From NCBI GenBank assembly GCA_022478985.1, contig JAKSZP010009486.1:1-64000 (forward strand): a stretch of DNA of 64,000 bases, read 5' to 3'. Of the stretch, positions 44,659 through 56,689 are shown piece after piece. The stretch's first letter is position 1. Every line of letters starts with the position of its first letter. The position numbers and the translations under genes are program-made. The DNA comes from Massospora cicadina (Eukaryota; Entomophthoromycota; Entomophthoromycetes; Entomophthorales; Entomophthoraceae). Under the pieces are notes generated by a model. The model did no database searches and had not been told where the DNA came from. It saw nothing but the letters and a program-made list of their open reading frames with translations.

Positions 44659-45384
44659 GTGATAGGAGAACTGTTGGATTGGCATGGTGTAAGTCTCGGG
44701 AAATGTCCTTTGGCTCTCAATCAAGTCATCTTCCCATTCCCAAATAATAAGACACTGAAGAGGATGGCGGTACCTCTCATCACTCAGGGCGACCTCGCTC
44801 ATGTAGTAGATGAGCAATGGGTAACAGCTCATCCGCTTCAGATCCCACACCCAATACCCACACTTACCTCAGCAGAACTGTTGTGGGGAATTATTGAAAT
44901 CTGTTCCAAGATTACCAAATTGAAATTGGTTGGATCTAATTTAGGCAGCAATCTGGCTGATGCCCAAAATTTGAATGACTTTAAAAGCATGAAGAATGAG
45001 ATATCAGCCAGATCGCCCAACGGGTCCAATTCAATCTCCAAACTAGTTGAATAAATATTGGGTGCTATCGATGAGGGTTCAAAGCCCTCAAATAGTAATT
45101 TGGGCGTTGCACCTGATGTGCTGCTGTTGACCAAACGAATGGTTAAATGACCAAGTGTGGGCGGGTTGGCCATCCCAAACCCATTCCCATCCAAATGGAC
45201 CCATCCCTATAAGGGATGGCCTTGGGGGATTCCTGTCACCCATCAGGCTAAAATCCATCATGCTAATCATTGGAAACGTAATCAAGCCCTGGTTCAAACG
45301 TTTGAGGTCAAACTGACAGAGACTTGGCCCACCGCCAAATTTTGCAATGTCAGTTACCAAATAATAAGCCCCCATTACTAACAA
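44659..45384 (+). pseudogene. Gag N-terminal module of Gypsy-E
   Basis: QGDLAHVVDEQWVTAHPLQI and PIPTLTSAELLWGIIEIC repeat the module seen in Gypsy-I and Gypsy-H. The frame then holds DLADISF-like antisense text on the other strand only. 45157-45381 adds LAIPNPFPSKWTHPYKGWPW, shared with Gypsy-H. The split between 45054 and 45157 is a frameshift. Confidence 0.5.
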
Positions 45385-46940
45385 TGCACCGGTTAGGCCA
45401 AATTTGTGGGCCCTGACCCCATCCTGTCACTTCTCAATTGACCACTATTTAATAAGTTGCATGGCACTGAGAAAATTGTTGGTCAATTTTCTTACTTTCC
45501 TTTCCAATAAATTTTTGCCAAAAAATCAAATTTTCTTTATTTTCCATTCTGACTGCATCCCAGATGACATTTCCCTGGTGGTCCATCGCCCCAACCTCCA
45601 GGTGGGCTTTACCAATTCTTTTGGTCACCATGGCTCCTTTTATCGCCAATTGGGCCCAGTGAGTCTGACACTTTTGGTTTTACAACCCTGCTCCTATGAA
45701 TTTCTGACAACAATACATGGGGATCTTATGGCCCTATGTACAACAATGGAAAGAGAGAATCCATCTCCCTATCACCCCCGATGAGTTGGCATCTCAAGCC
45801 AAGAATCTCGTCGAGACTATCCCAGTAATCCCACCTCATGCAGTTAGAACCACTGAGTTGGGAATGTGTTCAGTGTGGTTTGTCGTTGGGATACTCCTTA
45901 CCCTGTTGTTACACCACCACTTTGTGGTATCACATTTTCTGGCTCCATATCAAGTCATATGGTCGGCAATGCCTCTGGCATTCTGGCTTGCCTTTTGGGT
46001 GTTCACGAATCCCAACTGGCAGGCTGGTCTAAGCTTCTTCTGCCGTTTCCATGACACATGGCCTATCAGTGGAATGGATTCAGGATGTAACAATGTTTGG
46101 AAGTAATACCAAGCACTTTATGATGGACCTAGAAGAATGGGTGGAAGCGCTTGAAGCTGTGATAGCTCAGATTAGGCAAATGATAACACTGACGGAATGG
46201 CGAGTGATGGATCATGTCAGTTTCATAGCCACCAAATTTAGCCAACTTCACATCAAGTGGAGTAATCATCAAACAACGGTTAATGTGCTCATCCTTTGGT
46301 CAACGTCCCCCAAATATCTCCAGCTAATATGCTAGGTTACACAATTGGAAGTCATTAGCCAGGATGATTGCAGTCAAGCCATTCCTCTTCTAATCAATCA
46401 GATGAGAGAGTATGCGGACATGCAAGTACAACTTAATACCCTTCAACAGGCAACAATGAATTGGTGCGAGAACTAGCTGCCCTCATTAAACAAATAAATG
46501 ATGCTAATTGACAAGTGGGTAATGCTAGTAGGAAGCATGAAAGAATGCAAAACACAGTGGAGGTGTCCTCTCACGACTACAGGAAGTGGAGCAGAAACTG
46601 GACGCTGAGCAGGAATTCTATTGGAAGTTGCAACATCAATATGAGATGTTGCAACAGGAATTTCAGGATGGATGGTGTAGATGCTATCTGGTTAAAACAG
46701 AACAGCTAATCAACAAACATTTTTCTGAGCATGTTGGATCTGGGGGAAGAATGCTATGGATCAGCTAAAAATTATCCCTTAGGAGTTTGGTGGACCCTCC
46801 TCGTGACACTATTTCTTCCAAGTCTATTTTGGCGGATTTGATTCCATTCACTCGTACATATGATAGTTCACAAGGGGTGGTTCCCTTAGTCACTCAGGAC
46901 CAAATTTGACTGCTCCTCGCAGCTAGAGCCCAGAGCAAGA
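45385..46940 (+). other. Unassigned frames between Gag module and capsid of Gypsy-E
   Basis: Frames 45404-45784, 45717-46106, 46051-46335 and 46515-46768 follow one another on the plus strand. They include LPITPDELASQAKNLVETIP, DLEEWVEALEAVIAQIRQMI and LDAEQEFYWKLQHQYEMLQQ, the latter two coiled-coil-like. The distance from LTR to capsid (almost 3 kb) is long for gypsy. Either Gag is large or an older insertion sits here. Confidence 0.4.
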
Positions 46941-47712
46941 TGAATCTGTTCAAATCAAGAAATTTCCTCCCTTCAGTCATGATGGGAATCTGCACAGCTA
47001 CTTTAAGAGATTTGAATTCACCATGGAAGATGCTTCTGATTGGTGGAAGGTGAAACTGTTGCTATCCGCTTTGGACATGGAAAGCGCTGATCAAGTTACC
47101 TGCTACCTTCCAAATAGCTCAGTATCTTATGAAGAAGTGAAAAGACTGCTCTTTGGCTGTTTGGGGGTGTGGCCAAGATGGCCCAACAAAAGGCCGACTT
47201 CCTGACTGTACAGTTCCACTAAAATGAGTCCCTGTTAGAATTCGCTGAATGATTCTTGGCAGAAGCACATGTGTTACTTGGAGCCAATATTTTATCCACT
47301 GAGGATGTCAGTATAGCGATGATGGCATCCATCAAACCATATTGGGAATTACATAATGCTATGTCTCATGGTTTGGAAGAAGATGTATGACTTATTTGAA
47401 TTATGAACACCTTACGTCGACTCTCCGCCACAATCAGCACTCCTTATGTAGCCCAAAAGACCCTGCTGTCGCTGCACCATACCCTTTGGGATATGGTCTG
47501 CAGTGACCAAGCTATCAACCGCTGGAACACATTCATCCATCATATAAATCAGTGGATCCTTTTGGCCTATGTACACTTCTCCATTCTGTCCACAACCTTA
47601 GAATAATACTGTTAATCTTCAAACTGGTCCTCCCTCTGCAAGTTATAAATGTGAACCCTTTATAAATACTTGCTTTCAGTGCAGATGAAGAGGGCATTAT
47701 GCGGATAATTGT
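46941..47712 (+). pseudogene. Capsid and zinc knuckle of Gypsy-E Gag
   Basis: WWKVKLLLSALDMESADQVT and YLPNSSVSYEEVKRLLFG (47023-47204) resemble Gypsy-A 22625-22278. The CCHC knuckle CFQC-x4-H-x4-C lies at 47671-47712 (HYADNC at its end) with an in-frame TGA at 47686. Several shifts occur between. Confidence 0.65.
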
Positions 47713-48085
47713 CCTAGCATACTGCAGGTGTTTAAAATTGCAATTGAGAAGATTGAGCAGGGAAAAGCTTGTGTGGAGTAGAGACAGGATGCTTTAGCTC
47801 CGCTAAGTCCAATTCAAATGTCCCTAACGATTCTCAAGCATCTCTTTGTGTAGGATTTGGAACTCAGCTAAATGATTTGCTATACCAACAGCTTCCATTG
47901 GATACCCCTGCTTCAATTCCAGAGAGTGATTATTCACCCCCAAGCTCTGAGTTCCTCCAAGATGTGCAGAAGTCATATGCATGGAAGATCCTGTAACAAA
48001 CTGGCATGAGCAGCACGGATCCCTCAATGGAAGTTGCCTCTTTAGTAGGTGTTAACATAGCAAATCCAAATGAAAAAAAATCGCC

Positions 48086-48319
48086 GTGGATTATCCTCTT
48101 GTCAGCATGGGAATTTCCTCCTTTATTAGTAATAAAAAGCCTATTGATATCCACATAATAAACACTGATAAAATTTCTTCTTACTTGGATTGCACTTATT
48201 GTGACACTTTCGTTCAGAACACAAAAATCCGCGCTATCATAGACACAGGGGGCCCTGTGAATATAATTTCTACCAGGTTAGTGGCTACGCTTCTGTTGAG
48301 GCTGGATGTGTACCACTGA
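48086..48319 (+). pseudogene. Retropepsin of Gypsy-E
   Basis: TKIRAIIDTGGPVNIISTRL holds the aspartic protease DTG core with Asp retained; the usual Ala/Ser after Gly is Gly-Pro. The frame ends at 48319, and the rest (48320-49070, including VAPGLIHPGNGEVKVLLTNL at 48825) is broken. Confidence 0.75.
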
Positions 48320-49137
48320 GTAGTATGCGGGACTGTGAGGATGCATAGTAATGTGTACAAAGGAGCATATAACATGTTGCCTTTATGATTTGGGTCAATT
48401 AGGGCTTCCACTCAAGCGGTGGTTCTACCAAACAATAACTACAACATGGTAATCAGCGCAGCATTTATAAGAAAATTTGGTGCTGTGATAAATATGGCGT
48501 AGGAAACCATTAATATTTTGGGACAACAATTCCTATTTATTTTACCTCTAGTGGAAACCCAATGGATTCATTCCGCTCTAATCAAATCAATCTAGAATAC
48601 AGCTACATAGTAATTACTGTTCAATATTGGCAAATTAAGTGGAGAATCAGAGCCCTTCCCAACCAGATTTATGAGTTTAAAAGGATTCCACTTCGTTCAG
48701 CAAGCACTTTGAGTCTATCATATGGGCATTAGTGCATAGTAGGAACTGAGCTCAAAATTGACGTCTCTAAAGGGCTATATGGGGAAATTATGGGGCCCCA
48801 CCAGCACTAATAGCTTGAACCTATGTGGCTCCTGGGCTAATACACCCTGGTAATGGGGAGGTGAAGGTACTGCTCACGAATTTACAGAAGGAGACAATAA
48901 TGATCCAGCGGCACCAAGTGGTGGCTTACCTACAATTAGCTCCTATAAAGGAAGTTCACCATATTCATGATTTTGGATTGTGGGAGGATCTCGGATTACC
49001 AACGAATTCATTAGTCGGCATATTGACAGTGGTTCCATGGGAAACACTAACTGGATTATTGGCGGAATAGCAAGATAAAGCTATAGCATTATTTTAAAAT
49101 ACTGTGATATTTTCACATATGATGATCATGATTTGGG

Positions 49138-49891
49138 GTGCGCCCAAGGGGTAGTACATTGGATAGATATGGAGATCTCCCTCCCATTCAATTGTGGCCT
49201 ATTAGACAATCAAAGGCGGTGGAAAAGGTTGTCTCCTTAGAGGTAGATAAACTTATTGAACAAGGGATTTTAGAGCTGTCAAACATTCTGTGGGCTTTGC
49301 CAGTGCTCATTATAAAGAATAAAGATGGCACAAATTGGGTGGTTATTGACTATCATAAGCTCAATAGTGCAACATAAAAAGAATTCCTACCCTCTTCTTC
49401 AAATTAATGATGAGTTAGACCAATTGGGCAGGACAAATTATTTTTCTGCCATGGATCTGATCTCAGGGTGTTGGAAGATCGAATTGCCATTGGCAGAATG
49501 GGAGAAATGTGCTACCATCACTTTGAAGGGGTTATTCCAGCCAAGACACATGCCACAAGGTTTGTGAAACGCCCCCAGCTACGTTCCAGCATACCATGGA
49601 TACAATTTTAGGTGACTTAAAGCTGTCCTGCGTCTTAGTTTACCTTAATGATATCAAATGTGTTCTCACAGACATTTACAGAGCACCTTGCCCATTTGGA
49701 ACAAGTGTTCCATCACCTCGCTAATGCTAATGTCAAAATTAAGTCTTGGAAGTGTAATTTTCTTAAAGAACAAATTAGAACACCTTGGGTTCATAGTGGA
49801 TTCAAAAGGGCTTAAACCACAGCTGGAAAAGGTGGATGCGATAAGCAAGATGACACGCCCAGTAATAAATGGGATTTTCAAGTATTTCTAG
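49138..49891 (+). pseudogene. Reverse transcriptase of Gypsy-E, YLND
   Basis: SLEVDKLIEQGILELSN, VLIIKNKDGTNWVVIDYHKL, then SYPLLQINDELDQLGRTNYF, SAMDLISGCWKIELPLAEWE and QPRHMPQGL. The catalytic box reads YLND (49641-49652): the first Asp is Asn. The thumb follows in 49658-49891 (LEHLGFIVDSKGLKPQLEKV). At least three frame changes. Confidence 0.8.
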
Positions 49892-49989
49892 GGATGGTCA
49901 GGTACTACTGACAGTTCATTATCAACTTTAGCTGCATCAGGGCACTGCTTTTGAGTTGTTTAAAAATACCTCTTTTGATTGACCAGAAC

Positions 49990-50430
49990 AATGCCAAAAC
50001 GCTTTTGATGTGTTACAAACTGCATTAGCAAGAGCACCCATTTTGAAATATCCCAGCTTTGACAAACAATTCATATTACAAATGGATGCATCCCTCTCCA
50101 CTATAGGGGCAGTATTATCCCAAAAGGACGATGATGGCATGGTTCATCCTGTCACATTTTTAGTTGAAGCTTGACATGTTACAAATGAGACTACACTGTG
50201 ACTGAGCGGGAGTGTTTGGAGGTGATTTATGCATACAAACAGTTTTGGGTATATCTACATGGGGTAAATTTCCAAGTTGTGATGGATCACGCTTCCTTGT
50301 GCTGGCTGCAGAATATGCAGGAACTGGAAGGATGGCTCACGCGTTGGGCACTAAAGCTTCAGGCATACAATTCTGAGATTATACACTGTCTGGGAGCAAA
50401 CCATTAAAATGCAAATTATCTTTCCAAACT
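49990..50430 (+). pseudogene. RNase H of Gypsy-E
   Basis: NKQFILQ-like text FDKQFILQMDASLSTIGAVL is the first Asp motif. ERECLEVIYAYKQFWVYLHG, VVMDHASLCWLQNMQELEGW and RWALKLQAYNSEIIHCLGAN follow (50198-50407). A stop near 50175 breaks the domain into two frames. Confidence 0.8.
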
Positions 50431-50553
50431 ACCAACGGTTGCTATTATGGCGGATTTAGCCAACATTATTTATGATAAGATGGTGGTTAACATATATATG
50501 ACGAGCCGCTGCAGGTGATCAAGATATAAGACAGGGACAGGCAGGATACTTTT

Positions 50554-51359
50554 CTATGTGAGGGGATAATATATAAGCAGATTGGAGACTCGATGATGAG
50601 TTTCCCTAAACCATATACTAGACCCACAATTATTATGGATGACCATCAGGTGGTAGGACATGGAGGATTGTAGAAAACGTTGGAGTTTTTGTGACCCCAC
50701 TACTACTGGGAGAGTATGCATTATGATGTATTGGAAATGGTAAGTTGTTTCCATCAGTGTCAAGTGGAAAAGTCATTCTGCAAGAAGACAGCATACCAGC
50801 TGGTTAAGCCCAGCTCACCTGGCACGCTGTTTCCCTTGATGTAGTGGGACCTCTGCCAACTAGCTCCAACCAATCCAAGTATATAATTGTTGCAATTGAT
50901 CATTTGACCAGATGGGTGAGGCCAGGGCCATTAATGACTTGGGAGCGGTCACTACTGACAAGTTTATTATGGAATGCGTTATATAGCAACATGAATCCTG
51001 AGTTCATTCTACGAACAAAAGAAACAGTTTCACTTTGCACATCTTGCTCAAGATGAATGAGTTGATGGCGATCCGTGGAGTTTTGTCCACCCCCTATCAT
51101 TTGGAATCAAATGGAATGGTGGAATAGGTCAAAGGAACCTTAGTAAACATACTCCATAAATTGGTAAAGAATCAACCCTCAGAATGGAGTACCCTTCTAC
51201 CTACAGCTGTGTTTGCATATAATATCAGCTATCATTCGTCCACTGGTAAGAGCCTTTCCAACTGCTGTATGTTCGACATCTGGCTCTGCCTGCCTTGCTT
51301 TACTGTGTGTAGAGGACACTGGTGGTGTGGACTCTCAGCGGTATTTGAGGACTCTTATG
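50554..51359 (+). pseudogene. Integrase of Gypsy-E, cut by LTR-F
   Basis: DHQVVGHGGL, PHYYWESMHYDVLEMVSCFH and QCQVEKSF form the HHCC domain. VGPLPTSSNQSKYIIVAIDH is the core start (50844 on). TPYHLESNGMV and VFAYNISYHSSTGKSLSNC (51161-51300) are near the catalytic Glu. The frame reaches the TTATG target site at 51355 and continues at 60049 with NGSLFHQLCQEDLNQAANQK-like C-terminal text. Confidence 0.75.
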
Positions 51360-52101
51360 TGTAATGATTGACAACTGTACATGAATCTCATAAGGTTGGG
51401 AATTATGAGATTTGTGTGCTTCAATAGTTGCAATTTCATTATTCCTAGTAGGATTTACCTATTCAGTTTGATAACAAAGTAAAATTAAATAAAATCGTTT
51501 ATTTAATTGGTTGTGCGTTCTGAGGTTCCCCTCTTCTTCTCCGTTGAGTTGCCTGGATGCCATCAATTCCAAAGGCTTTTGCGCCTCTCCTTACCCACAA
51601 TTCATTTAGCCTTTTTAGGAAAAGTATTTCAAAGTGAGGTCAGCCCCATTGTACCTCACTTTAGAATACTATTCTGACTTCAAGTCTACTCACAATAAAG
51701 GCCGGTATTCGCTGGATTTGTTTATTTAATTTCTTTATTTAAGCAAGGAGGTTGTGGGGATGCAGATGGCAGTGAGATGAGGAGGAGAGGAAGGGTTGGA
51801 TGCGCCAGGATCCTCTTGAGAGTGGCCTTGCCCTGGTGAGAGGGGAAGGAGCTGGAGTGGCCTGAGGCGACAGAGGCAAGTTGACCGCACCTCAGCCTGG
51901 TAACCCCAAGGCAACAGAGGCTGTAGTGATGCACCTCAGTCTGGGGCACAAGGCGACAGAGGCCAGTGCACCACACCTCAGCCAAGTATGCTGGCAAGGC
52001 CGTCCATTTGGTCAGGACCATTTGGAGTTGGTACGGCCACATATGGGGGTGGTGGTTTAGGGCTGGTGGTGGGCTGGGCCTTGGGAGCCCCATCTGTTAC
52101 A
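51360..52101 (+). repeat. Left LTR of LTR-F (742 bp)
   Basis: Contains AATAAA-like runs near 51490 and three ~42-bp tandem copies (about 51865-51990) of the form GGCGACAGAGGC...CACCTCAGCC. Matches 59304-60048 closely. The ORFs on both strands here are LTR sequence, not genes. Confidence 0.85.
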
Positions 52102-52243
52102 TTATTCCAAAGTCAAAATTACCTTAGCGGGCTGTGGTACCATTCAGCCTGCAAGATGGCCATTGTCAATGACCCAAGCATCGCCGTTGGTCATTGGTCA
52201 CTTTTGTTGGTTTGTAGGGCCTTCCAACGAAGGGGATGGGTAG

Positions 52244-53142
52244 TGTCATGGTTTGATGACATAATAGTAGGAACTGATGCTAGAGATAAGGCTGGGCGAC
52301 AGGAGGCCCAGAAGGTGAAACTTCAGGCTCTTCCTGACCTGAAACACACCTTGGATCAACGATGGGTGCAAGCCAAGCATGCCCAGGTTGATACTAGTGG
52401 GGTGCAAAACGCCCAGCCTCTTATCTTAGCCCAGGCACTGAAACGATTAATTTACATTTTAAATGAAGACAGTTCGATTCAGTTAATTGGAGAACAGGGG
52501 TTTGAATCCCATTCAAGTTTATGCAATTTTGAGTTCTGGGTAAAATATGGCTTCAATTGATTACTCAAGTGAAGGTACTTTTTGGTGTATTTTACAAAAA
52601 CATATGGAAGCGTCTGTTTATTGGAGCGTCAAGGCTTGGGCGCACTTCTGCAGAACCTTAATTTCCCTGACCCACTTTAAATATGGTTTTTGCGACCAAC
52701 ATTACTTGTTAGTCGACTTTCTTAAAAATAAAATACCCGTTATTTTATGTTTATTTATGGTTCCTTGGGCTAACTTGGTGGCAGACCTATTCAGGGAGGT
52801 CTCCAAGTATGTGGGCTACTACCTTTTATTGCAATTTACAAAAATCCCCGGTGCTCCCTTGGGCTGGCCAGGTCCCCTCCAGATCGAGGCACCCAAGCTC
52901 CCTGACGCCAAGTTACACTTGATTATGGACTCCCCTCTGGGGTCCATGCAAGCTGTTATGTTCCTAACTTACCTGGTTTTATATGTTGCGTTTTACACCC
53001 TTGCCTGGGGTACCTTTTGCACAGGCCCCGATTTGAGGTGTCTTCTTACCCTTTTTTCTTAACGGCTAGTTCCCTAGCAATTTGGGTTTGCATCCCACAT
53101 TACCTTGCTGGGAACGAGAAAGTTACAGACACTCTCTTGACA
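52244..53142 (+). repeat. 5' LTR of Gypsy-D
   Basis: 899 bp, bounded by TGTCA and TGACA. Aligns with 58185-59077 with scattered substitutions. No TGG-type primer site follows (TTTTTTGTCTAAAC), so priming may differ from Gypsy-A and Gypsy-E; self-priming as in Tf1-type chromoviruses is possible but not shown. Confidence 0.9.
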
Positions 53143-53146
53143 TTTT

Positions 53147-54650
53147 TTGTCTAAACTTTTTTATACATGCACAAGAATTATCCGTGTGGGACTTTCATCA
53201 TTAGTAAATTGGGTGCGCTGGCCATTTGTCACTGCCACGAGGGTGCTCACCACAGTTTTCTCAATTGGTTTTGTATTGGTGCGCCTCGGTTTTATCCTTG
53301 CAACTACTAATTGGGAAGTGCCCACTCTTCCTGCTCGTACCTGGTGGTCTTGGACTTTTTGTGATCCTAATATCATGATTCCCCACCTTTCTCCTGAGAT
53401 TTACTCAGAAATTCATCAGGCCTTAGCTTCCCTTGAACCAAAACCCTAGTTAGGGAAAAACAATTTGTCTAGTTCACGTCTGCTTTTGCAAGGAGTGAAT
53501 CTATTGTCCCAGTTGTCTCCTGAGGCGGGTGACTGGGTTTTTGTGGTACTCCGCACATAGCCGCTCTTGTGGCGAGCAATAGGGGGTTTGGAACAGGTCT
53601 TGGAGCAGAATCAACCTGATGAAGCATCCCTCCATTCCTTCTTCAAGTTATTTTCTCTGCATCAAGCATGTCGTCCAATGAAAGTATACTTGAGTGAATT
53701 CTGCGAAAAAGCCCAGGCTTTGCCATTAACTGATGAAGTTAAAACGTCATTTCTCCGTTCAACCTTGGACATATCAATGCGAAACTCCCCAATTTGGTAG
53801 TCGCCTCCTTCCAAATTCGATCATCTTGTCAAAACCCTTTGGGGTAGTTTCTCCGCCCAACTTGGAAGGAGCCAGGTAATTTTGGCCATCATTGGATCAA
53901 AATTATATAAATATGGAAGCTGAAAAGTCACGCGCGCCTCTGGAAATGAGGGAATCTTATCCTTCTAATTCTTCTATTTCTTCTAAATTTGGAACTGTAC
54001 AGGGGTCTAGCCCCAAGATTGAAGTAAAGGTTTCAGATGATTCTGCCGTGATGATGTCACCCATGGTCATCCCTATAAATAGCGCGTCCTCAAATAGTGA
54101 TTTTTCCTTGAATCGTGAGATGCTTCCCACAGATTTCCTCCCCATCTCGGCAGAAATTGGGAACATCAGAGGGTCCAAACATGAATTTAGCAAAAAAGGA
54201 TTCCATTATCATTTTCTCTCCCCAACATTTCCAAGGTGCATGCCAAGGCATTGGCTCTAGTCTTGGGGGTGATGGCCTTGGATAGCGATGCACAACAAAC
54301 TCTCAGAGTGAGTGTGGGTTCATTAGAACTGGAAAATGCATTTTATAACGCGAACAATTTATCCCAAACTGAACCGTTTATTTGCTCATATGGGTTGGAT
54401 GAGGACCCTATTTCTGTATATCAGATTACTCCTGAGAACCCTCGTTTGACCCCTACCATGATTAGGGGTTCTCAGGAAGTGGAAAAGGAACTTCGTTATA
54501 AATATAAAGATGTATATGCACCTGCAGAAGGTGTGGTGGGATATGTGGCCTCAGTAGTAAGAGTGGCCCACTATCTCTCCCCTTCTATGATTCTAAAACA
54601 TACCCTGATGGCTTGTTCAAGCCAGAGGAAGAATTTTATGGTGAGTTGAT
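53147..54650 (+). pseudogene. gag of Gypsy-D
   Basis: 53147-53449 (VGLSSLVNWVRWPFVTATRV, SWTFCDPNIMIPHLSPEIYS), 53567-53800 (LEQVLEQNQPDEASLHSFFK, SEFCEKAQALPLTDEVKTSF, capsid-like), 53892-54260 and 54236-54649 (ENAFYNANNLSQTEPFICSY, DVYAPAEGVVGYVASVVRVA) form a broken Gag and linker. No ATG starts the first frame and no zinc knuckle was seen. The last block is shared with Gypsy-C. Confidence 0.65.
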
Positions 54651-54689
54651 GGCATTTTCTGCGTTGAATAAATCCCATTCTGGATACTT

Positions 54690-55001
54690 CTTGTTGACTG
54701 CTACCCTTACATCCTCTTATGGAAAGTTCAGAACAACTATTTGGTGGATACTGGTGCCTCAAATAATTTTATTGACCAAAATCTTGCTGACTACCTTGAG
54801 TTGAGTTACTCACCAGGAGGTATGGTTAGAGGTGGGGCATCTCAAGGTATCTCAACACTGAAAATCTTGGGGTCATTCAATTTCCAGGTAGGTACTTATC
54901 TACTGTATGACCAGTTTCAAGCTATCAGAAACCTCTTGTTTCCCATCATTTTGGGTGTTGAGTGGTGGCGGAAGTTTGACGTCAGAACTAATTTAAAATG
55001 A
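54690..55001 (+). pseudogene. Retropepsin of Gypsy-D
   Basis: VDTGASNNFIDQNLADYLEL is an intact active site (Asp kept). MVRGGASQGISTLKILGSF and LLFPIILGVEWWRKFDVRTN complete the fold. This domain is uninterrupted over 86 codons from 54741. Confidence 0.85.
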
Positions 55002-55013
55002 AACACTTTATAC

Positions 55014-56052
55014 TTGTCTTTGACAAACGGTCACCAGTTGATTGTTCCTTTGTCTGAGGATAACATCCAAGGCAAATTACCCCATTGGCCCAATGTTCCC
55101 AGTCCATATCTTGCCCCTTTGCTGAAGCCCACTGTGGGACTTTCCTTACCTTCCTGTTTGGAGGAGTTGGCATCTTCTTTTGATGCAGCTTCAGCTAGTA
55201 TGCTACCAGAACATTCCGAGTTTGATTGTGAATTTAAACTCACTGTGGATCTGGTGCATATTTCTTCCCCCATATACCCATTGACTGTTTGGGAGGAAGA
55301 GGTTTTAGATGTATGGGTAAAGGAGCAGTTGGCCAAAGGTGCCATCTTTCAGCGTACCTCGCCTGTTTGCTCCCCACTTCTCTTTGTGGAGAAGGCTGAT
55401 GGAACTTTACGTCCGTGTGTCAATTTATGGAAATTTAAACAATGTGACTGTACCCAACCTCAATCCCATACCTTTAGATTTCCAGATTGCACGCTATGTG
55501 GAAAAGGCAAAAGTTTTCTCCAAGTTGGACTGCCTCAATGCATTCAATCAAATCCGGATAAAGAAGGGCCAGGAGTGGTTAACCGCATTCTGTACCAGAA
55601 AAGGAATTTTTCAGTTCCAGGTTATGCCCTTTGGGCTTAAGAATGCCCCTGCCATCTTTCAACGCTGCATTGATGCGGCGTTGGGAGACTTGTTGGGGGT
55701 ATGTGCGGTTGCCTACATGGATGACATACTGGTGTCTTCCCCCAATCAGGAGTCACATGCAGTACATCTTTGACAAGTGGTGGAGAGATTGAGAGCCACT
55801 CGCCTTACACTTAAGATTAGTAAATGCGAATTCTTCAAGTCCCAGGTTACTTTTCTGGGCAACGTCGTTTTTGACCAGGGCCATATGATAACTCCAGACA
55901 AGAAGAAGGCTATTCGTGAGTGGCCTAACCCAACCTCTGTCAAGGAACTGAGCAGCTTTTTGGGGACGTGTACGTTCCTCAAGAAGTTCACACCCAATCT
56001 CTCTGAGGTGGCAGCACCCTTATATAAGGCCAGCGGTGCCAAGGTGCTTCAC
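55014..56052 (+). pseudogene. Reverse transcriptase of Gypsy-D, YMDD intact
   Basis: VWVKEQLAKGAIFQRTSPVC, SPLLFVEKADGTLRPCVN, then after a frameshift near 55430 FSKLDCLNAFNQIRIKKGQE, FQVMPFGLKNAPAIFQRCID and VCAVAYMDDILVSSPNQESH. YMDD lies at 55714-55725. A stop at 55771 (TGA where Gypsy-C has CGG for Arg) is probably a CpG to TpG change. VTFLGNVVFDQGHMITPDKK and FLGTCTFLKKFTPNLSEVAA follow. Confidence 0.9.
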
Positions 56053-56520
56053 TGATCCCCCATTTTGGAGGACGCTTTTCAAGCAGTGAAGTGAACCTTG
56101 TTATCCACATCCATCCTTCTCCATGTTGAACCTGCCAAGGAGTTCATTGTGTCCTCAGATGCCTCCAACTTTGCCATTGCGGCGGCCCTGTTACAGGTGG
56201 GTGAAGATGGGTCTGAGCATCCAGTGGGATATTTTTCTAGGAAAATGTCTTTGTATGAGTTAAACTACGCTGTATATGACAAGGAGTTATTAGCATTGGT
56301 GGAGGCGCTGATTTATTGGCGTCACCACTTACATGGCTCCTCTCAACCATTCCAGGTTTGCAAGACCATTGAGCCTTGTTGTACTACCGTGCTCCACATT
56401 TTCTAACACCACGTCAGACCCTTGGCATGAGACCCTTGCCCTATTTACATTTTCCTATGAGTTCATCAAGGGTAAGGAGAATGGTTTGGCGGATGCTTTG
56501 AGCTGCAACCCTCCTTTGGC
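56053..56520 (+). pseudogene. RNase H of Gypsy-D
   Basis: PAKEFIVSSDASNFAIAAAL, GYFSRKMSLYELNYAVYDKE and LLALVEALIYWRHHLHGSSQ are the main blocks. The DHxAL block is altered by a small deletion (CKTIEPCC). FSYEFIKGKENGLADALS closes the domain in another frame (56333-56686). Stops at 56053 and 56092. Confidence 0.85.
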
Positions 56521-56689
56521 TCCCAATCCAAAGGAGGTAGAGATTCACAACACCCAGTTGATGATTCCACCGAGTATGATTCTGCCTCAACTTTCTAAGC
56601 CCATGGTACATACGCCAGCGCTCATGCCTCTGGAAAATGCAGCAGAATATAGTATGTTTAGGAAGGTAGTTCTTTCTCAGCCGTAATCA

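Noticed and set aside
45088..45384. 98-codon minus-strand frame in Gypsy-E
   Set aside because: Opposite to the Gag block shared with Gypsy-H, which lies on the plus strand.
51722..52560. Long frames on both strands in the LTRs of LTR-F and Gypsy-D
   Set aside because: They cross LTR borders and recur at 59677-60063 and 58157-58534 as LTR sequence.
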